Assembly (NCBI GenBank): GCA_937901145.1
Contig: CALCHE010000200.1
Coordinates: 1 to 8,982 of the forward strand
Source: an uncultured Clostridia bacterium
GTDB taxonomy: Bacteria > Bacillota > Clostridia > Oscillospirales > Acutalibacteraceae
Direction of reading: 5' to 3'
Length of the DNA stretch: 8,982 nt
The notes under the pieces were generated by a model. It was not told where the DNA came from, did not search any database, and saw nothing but the letters and a program-made list of their open reading frames with translations. Positions within the stretch are counted from its first letter, which is position 1, and every line of letters begins with the position of its first letter. The translations under genes were made by a program, and so were the position numbers. Shown piece after piece: positions 6,066 to 8,982 of the stretch.

Positions 6066-6113
6066 GGGGGTATAGCTCAGCTGGGAGCGAGAAGCACTTA
6101 GAAACGCACCCTC
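6066..6113 (+). pseudogene. tRNA-Ala-like 5' fragment (degenerate tRNA)
   Basis: The first 22 bases (6066-6087), GGGGGTATAGCTCAGCTGGG plus AG, look like the 5' acceptor strand, D-stem and D-loop of a Firmicutes tRNA-Ala. After that the match ends abruptly: there is no anticodon arm, T-arm or CCA. The remaining GCTC (6075-6078) and GAGC (6085-6088) can still pair. ACCCTC (6108-6113) could pair with the opening GGGGGT, giving a tRNA-like mini-structure of 48 bases. It lies between the promoter and the intact tRNA-Ala, so it is probably co-transcribed. The likely origin is deletion or rearrangement within a tRNA cluster; a processed functional RNA is less likely. Confidence 0.65.
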
Positions 6114-6138
6114 ATTAAAAATTGAATATTATGCACAT

Positions 6139-6215
6139 GGGGCATTAGCTCAGTTGGGATGAGTGCTTGACTGGCAGTCAAGAGGTCAGGGGTTCGACCC
6201 CCCTATGCTCCACCA
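6139..6215 (+). tRNA. tRNA-Ala (anticodon GGC)
   Basis: A full cloverleaf of 77 bases includes an encoded CCA at 6213-6215. The acceptor stem is GGGGCAT/ATGCTCC with the G3-U70 wobble that is the main alanine identity element, and A73 is the discriminator. The D-stem is GCTC/GAGT with a G10-U25 wobble and a 9-base loop. The anticodon stem is CTTGA/TCAAG with loop CTGGCAG, placing the anticodon GGC at 6173-6175. The variable region is AGGTC. The T-arm is AGGGG-TTCGACC-CCCCT. Anticodon and identity pair agree on alanine (GCC/GCU codons). The D-arm is slightly unusual compared with the common GGGAGAGC form but should fold. It is driven by the promoter at 5972-6000 and ended by the terminator at 6219-6250. 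Confidence 0.95.
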
Positions 6216-6218
6216 TGG

Positions 6219-6250
6219 AATCCGTAATCGTTATGATTGCGGATTTTTCT
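6219..6250 (+). terminator. intrinsic terminator of the tRNA unit
   Basis: AATCCGTAATC (6219-6229) pairs with GATTGCGGATT (6235-6245) through 11 pairs, one of them a G-T wobble, around GTTAT. A T-run follows to 6248. It begins 4 bases after the tRNA CCA end. Confidence 0.9.
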
Positions 6251-6264
6251 TATATGCGGATTTG

Positions 6265-6293
6265 TTGAAATGTTATTACGGTTATGCTATAAT
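6265..6293 (+). promoter_or_regulatory. promoter of the nucleotidyltransferase-deaminase operon
   Basis: The -35 box is TTGAAA (6265-6270), the spacer is 17 bases, and the -10 box is TATAAT (6288-6293, perfect). The predicted start is near 6300. The promoter directly follows the tRNA terminator and drives the three-gene AT-rich operon. Confidence 0.82.
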
Positions 6294-6324
6294 CAAAATA
6301 TAATTTGAGATTGCGGAGATTAAT

Positions 6325-6969
6325 ATGAAAAAGCAATTAGAAATTCTTAATAGTGAAGTTGCATTACTAAGGCAAGACAAACACATTCAAAGTGTTATAC
6401 TTATGGGTTCTGTTGCTTACGGATTAGCCACAGATGATTCTGATTTAGATATTCTTGTTTTGTGTGATAGAGATGATTTTGAGAGCAAATATGTTGATGA
6501 CGTTTTAGTTGAAATTCATTATCAAAAGTATAAAACACTAAAGAAAAAGTTAGAATCTAATTCTATGGAAGTTTATAAGTACCTGTATTCTAAAATAATT
6601 TTTGACAATGGAAAATATGTAGAATTATATGATATGGCAAATGAAATGTATAATAATTACATAACGCCCGAAAAAGAAAAAGAGAGTATAAAATATTGGC
6701 TTTCTTCAACTAAAATTAAATTGTTATCATCAATAAAAACTAAAAATGTTTTAAAAACGTCATACCTTATATCCACAAATACTTGGAAAGTTCTTGAAGG
6801 TGTATGGGCTATAAACAACAAACCTATGCCTCCCTCAAGTATTGTATATAATACTTATAACAAATTAGAGTTCCCATTAGAAAGTTGGTTTGAGGGTTTA
6901 TTTGTTGGTGATACTTTCTCAAGAGCAGATACGATGATAAAAATAATTGATATAATATGTGAATCATAA
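6325..6969 (+). CDS. nucleotidyltransferase of the aminoglycoside/KNTase-like fold, 214 aa
   Basis: The N-terminal third is a DNA polymerase beta-like nucleotidyltransferase domain: GSVAYGLATDDSDLDILVL (28-46) is the GS...SDxDxxV motif. D40 and D42 are metal ligands, and E63 in LVEIHY is the probable third carboxylate. The rest (about 95-214) is mostly helical, as in antibiotic nucleotidyltransferases of the ANT/Lnu type, which adenylylate aminoglycosides or lincosamides. Non-resistance members also exist. I recognise no specific resistance gene, and the substrate is unknown. GGAG (6315-6318) lies 6 bases before the ATG, behind a strong promoter. The gene is markedly AT-rich: bases 6601-6660 contain 13 G/C in 60, against 32 in 60 at 5101-5160 in the SulP gene. 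That suggests horizontal transfer. An antitoxin-like MNT role is less likely, because those proteins are shorter and paired with a HEPN gene, which is absent. Confidence 0.8.
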   Translation: MKKQLEILNSEVALLRQDKHIQSVILMGSVAYGLATDDSDLDILVLCDRDDFESKYVDDVLVEIHYQKYKTLKKKLESNSMEVYKYLYSKIIFDNGKYVELYDMANEMYNNYITPEKEKESIKYWLSSTKIKLLSSIKTKNVLKTSYLISTNTWKVLEGVWAINNKPMPPSSIVYNTYNKLEFPLESWFEGLFVGDTFSRADTMIKIIDIICES

Positions 6970-6975
6970 GGTGGA
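6968..6975 (+). promoter_or_regulatory. ribosome binding site of the deaminase gene
   Basis: AAGGTGGA overlaps the stop codon region of the nucleotidyltransferase and lies 7 bases before the ATG at 6983. It favours that ATG over the in-frame GTG at 6959, which lies inside the upstream gene and lacks a site. Confidence 0.75.
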
Positions 6976-6982
6976 AAAATCA

Positions 6983-7387
6983 ATGAATATTTGGAATAAA
7001 TTATATAATGAAGCTGTTAGAGTTCAAAACAACCGAACAGTTTCGCCTTTTATTGATGCAGGTGCTGTTGCAGCTGCAATTCTTACGAAAAAAGGAAACA
7101 TATATGTTGGTGTTTGTATAGATACTGCTTGCACACTTGGAATGTGTGCTGAAAGAAACGCCATAGCAAATATGATTACCAATGGTGAAAGCCAAATTGA
7201 TAAAGTTATTGCCGTTATGTCTGATGGCAAGGTGGGTTCACCTTGTGGCGCTTGCCGTGAATTTATGATGCAGTTGGATAAGGATAGTGGGGATATTGAA
7301 ATCCTCCTTGACCTTGATACACAAAAGACGGTTAAGTTAAAAGATTTGCTCCCTGATTGGTGGGGAACAAATAAATTTGTCGAATGA
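6983..7387 (+). CDS. cytidine deaminase-fold protein, cytidine/blasticidin-S deaminase-like, 134 aa
   Basis: This is a zinc-dependent deaminase of the cytidine deaminase superfamily. The two catalytic motifs are intact: CAERNAI with zinc ligand C55 and proton-shuttle E57, and SPCGACRE with zinc ligands C88 and C91. The CAE form, the PCGxCRE signature and the ending KLKDLLPDWW match free-nucleoside deaminases (Cdd) and blasticidin-S deaminases (BSD/Bsr) more than RNA- or dCMP-acting members. The length is normal for both. An Ala-rich stretch (DAGAVAAAIL, 25-34) is the usual substrate-pocket strand. The gene starts 13 bases after the nucleotidyltransferase stop, so the two are co-transcribed. 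In that setting, detoxification of a nucleoside antibiotic or salvage of modified nucleosides is plausible. Which substrate it uses cannot be decided from the motifs. Confidence 0.85.
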   Translation: MNIWNKLYNEAVRVQNNRTVSPFIDAGAVAAAILTKKGNIYVGVCIDTACTLGMCAERNAIANMITNGESQIDKVIAVMSDGKVGSPCGACREFMMQLDKDSGDIEILLDLDTQKTVKLKDLLPDWWGTNKFVE

Positions 7388-7415
7388 TTGTGCTTTGAAA
7401 GGGTGTCAATTAATA

Positions 7416-7727
7416 ATGAAGTTAGTTTTGATTACTCCCTGTAAAGAGTATCTTCTTGCTGAAATTCATGAAAAAGCATCTGAAAATCTCAACACTATAA
7501 TAAGAAATACTTCTTGGCTTAAATGGAAACAGATGTGGGATGTGAATGGAAAAGGGAGAATGCAATGGTATATTGTTGTCGATACAACATCAGATAAAGA
7601 AGAACGATTAAAGTATTTTGCCAAGTTAGTGTGTAATATTGAAAATTATGAGCCATCTCCAAGGATATGTCCTCATGATTTATATTATGAAGATTTTGAA
7701 AAGTATTTTGATGTTTATAGGAGATAA
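7416..7727 (+). CDS. unknown small protein, 103 aa, third gene of the operon
   Basis: I do not recognise this protein. From the ATG at 7416 it is 103 residues with no signal peptide or membrane segment. It is rich in aromatic and acidic residues, with WLKWKQMWDVNGKGRMQWYI in the middle (a cluster of four Trp) and an acidic, Tyr-rich tail (YYEDFEKYFDVYRR). A beta-strand-like opening, MKLVLITPC, is followed by a predicted helix (EYLLAEIHEKASENLNTIIR). It looks like a soluble cytosolic protein. The start is chosen because the ATG follows GAAAGGG (7397-7403), although that spacing of 12 is long; a TTG at 7377 would overlap the deaminase gene and has no better site. It lies 28 bases after the deaminase and before the operon terminator, so it is probably part of the same function. 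Confidence 0.65.
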   Translation: MKLVLITPCKEYLLAEIHEKASENLNTIIRNTSWLKWKQMWDVNGKGRMQWYIVVDTTSDKEERLKYFAKLVCNIENYEPSPRICPHDLYYEDFEKYFDVYRR

Positions 7728-7746
7728 TCTATATTTGAAATGTATG

Positions 7747-7780
7747 ACCGAGTAGAGCACAAAACTCTACTCGGTTTTCT
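7747..7780. terminator. shared convergent terminator between operon and recombinase
   Basis: ACCGAGTAGAG (7747-7757) pairs perfectly with CTCTACTCGGT (7765-7775) around CACAAAA. On the + strand TTTTCT follows (7775-7780), giving a good terminator for the three-gene operon. The hairpin also lies 9 bases beyond the stop of the oppositely oriented recombinase gene; on that strand the tail is only mixed A/T, so use in that direction is less certain. Confidence 0.85.
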
Positions 7781-7783
7781 ACA

Positions 7784-8982
7784 TTATGCCGTCTTATCAA
7801 TACCTACCGTAAACTGCTCAAAGTCAATATTAAACTCAACTTTCAGCTTGTATCCTCTGCAAACCTCAACCCGTTTGATTAAACAGTTCACAATCATTTT
7901 CTTCTTCTCAAAGCTCGCTTCGTCATAAAGCTCTGCCCAAGAAATCAGTTCATCAAAGCTGTCAGATAAGTTTTTGAGTACACTCTCACCGTCAGCAACA
8001 TCCTTTTCTGCATCGGTAACTAAAGATAAAAGCCTGCTGCACTCTTTCTCGGATTCTGCAATCAGCTCCGAGAGTGTATCAGCCGAAAAAGAACTTTCAC
8101 CCTTAATTGCCTTAATAACCTCGGATTTCAGTATAGTAAGATTTTCAAACTGTTTATTGTAATCAGCTTTTAACATATTCAGCTTTGCTTTTCTCACTTC
8201 AAGCTCATCAGCATAACGGAGCTTGATTACATCAGATTTTGATACACCTTTCATCTTCCTGAAAATGTCACGGACAATTTCATCAATTAAATCATCAAGA
8301 ATATGCAGAGTGTAACCTGACTGACCGTCACATTCCGTCTGCTTTCTGCTTTTGCCGTAACAGGCATACCTGATTCGTTTTGTCGTATCAACAGAGCCGT
8401 CTTTTCTTTTACGGTATCTTCCGCTTGTTGTAAGATTCAGCCTTGAGCCGCAATGCCCACAGTAAACCTTGCCGGAGATAAGAGATTTGCCTTTTGTGTT
8501 AAGGGGGACAGTGGGATTTTCTTTTTTTCTGTCTGAACGCTCTTTCATAATAATCATTGCTCTTTCATACTGTTCAGGCGGTATTATCTGCAGTTCGGGT
8601 ATAACCTCTGAACGAGCCTCTCCACTGCGAAGTACACCTGTATATGTGAGGTTACAGAGAATACCTCTGATTGTAGCCTCGTGCCACATCTTGCCTGTCC
8701 TTGCACGGTATCCATTGTTGTTCAGCCACGTTGCAATTCTGTGAGCACCGTAACCCTCTTGCGTGTATTTGTCAAAGATAACCTTCACAACAATAGCTTC
8801 ATCGGGATTAACTTTTAAATCATAAAGCTCGTGTTTTCTTTTATTGAATCTGCCACTTTTAACAAGGTCATATCCAAAGGCGGCAACACCGCCCTTGAAA
8901 TGACCTGCCTCAACCAACTGACCAAGACTTGTTTTTGTTCGTACTGATGTTTTCTCACTTTCACCGTCAGCCTGCCAGAAGC
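7784..8982 (-). CDS. large serine recombinase (TnpX/conjugative-transposon type), C-terminal part
   Basis: This is a site-specific recombinase of the large serine family. The frame is open to the right edge, so the N-terminal catalytic domain with the active Ser lies outside. The visible part begins FWQADGESEKTSVRTKTSLG, the end of the long helix joining catalytic and DNA-binding parts. Counting from the codon at 8917, residues 7-130 are the Recombinase domain (FKGGVAAFGYDLVKSG, NGYRARTGKMW, SEVIPELQIIP). Residues 150-200 are a zinc ribbon with C153-x2-C156 and C186-x9-C196. Residues 230-320 form a charged, probably coiled-coil segment as in family members. The TTG at 8917 is internal, not a start. 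Such enzymes move integrative elements and resistance transposons in Clostridia (Tn4451 TnpX, for example). The intact C-terminus suggests a functional gene. It converges with the AT-rich operon. Confidence 0.93.
   Translation of the reverse strand, partial: FWQADGESEKTSVRTKTSLGQLVEAGHFKGGVAAFGYDLVKSGRFNKRKHELYDLKVNPDEAIVVKVIFDKYTQEGYGAHRIATWLNNNGYRARTGKMWHEATIRGILCNLTYTGVLRSGEARSEVIPELQIIPPEQYERAMIIMKERSDRKKENPTVPLNTKGKSLISGKVYCGHCGSRLNLTTSGRYRKRKDGSVDTTKRIRYACYGKSRKQTECDGQSGYTLHILDDLIDEIVRDIFRKMKGVSKSDVIKLRYADELEVRKAKLNMLKADYNKQFENLTILKSEVIKAIKGESSFSADTLSELIAESEKECSRLLSLVTDAEKDVADGESVLKNLSDSFDELISWAELYDEASFEKKKMIVNCLIKRVEVCRGYKLKVEFNIDFEQFTVGIDKTA

Noticed and set aside
6959..6982. GTG start at 6959 for the deaminase (overlapping the upstream gene)
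   Set aside because: AAGGTGGA at 6968-6975 is correctly spaced for the ATG at 6983, and the extra eight residues are not part of the deaminase fold.
7377..7415. TTG start at 7377 for the unknown third protein
   Set aside because: It would overlap the deaminase end and has no ribosome site. The ATG at 7416 follows GAAAGGG, though the spacing is long.
6139..8982. Integration of the right-hand element into the 3' end of tRNA-Ala
   Set aside because: No second copy of the tRNA 3' end is seen to the right, a normal terminator follows the tRNA, and the visible recombinase is a serine type, which does not usually target tRNA genes.
1..8982. CRISPR array or tandem direct repeats
   Set aside because: No regularly spaced identical repeats were seen on either strand. 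The repetitive parts are inverted repeats or protein-level repeats.

Overview
The window looks like a chromosomal segment of a low-to-moderate GC gut Clostridia bacterium (Oscillospiraceae/Ruminococcaceae-like). The indicators are strong AAAGGAG-type ribosome binding sites, Gram-positive -35/-10 promoters with 17-bp spacers, a secreted BspA-like leucine-rich-repeat protein with Cys-rich repeats, palindromic intergenic repeats of a kind common in these genomes, and a TnpX-like large serine recombinase. The organism assignment is an inference; no marker gene settles it.

Left part (1-1366): the C-terminal 155 codons of S-adenosylmethionine synthetase (metK), an intergenic hairpin, then a short-chain dehydrogenase/reductase gene closed by a clear intrinsic terminator.

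Gene-poor part (1367-1943): degenerate repeat remnants, then a compact orphan transcription unit (near-consensus promoter, about 160 nt of RNA that could encode a 28-residue peptide, and a 16-bp terminator hairpin), then a 152-bp MITE-like element with imperfect terminal inverted repeats and six internal hairpins.

Middle part (1944-5960): a 531-residue secreted surface protein, a TspO/MBR-family membrane protein starting with TTG, and a SulP-family anion transporter with a C-terminal STAS domain. The transporter has its own promoter and an 18-bp palindrome in its 5' leader, and it ends at a perfect 11-bp hairpin.

tRNA part (5972-6250): a consensus promoter, a 5' fragment of a second tRNA-Ala-like gene, an intact tRNA-Ala(GGC) with encoded CCA and the G3-U70 alanine identity pair, and a terminator.

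Right part (6265-8982): an AT-rich three-gene operon (nucleotidyltransferase, cytidine/blasticidin-S-type deaminase, unknown 103-residue protein) with its own promoter and terminator. It converges on the C-terminal part of a large serine recombinase that runs off the right edge. This end looks horizontally acquired. The operon is the best candidate for an undescribed functional unit, possibly antibiotic or nucleoside modification, but no substrate can be read from the sequence. The element boundaries are not visible.
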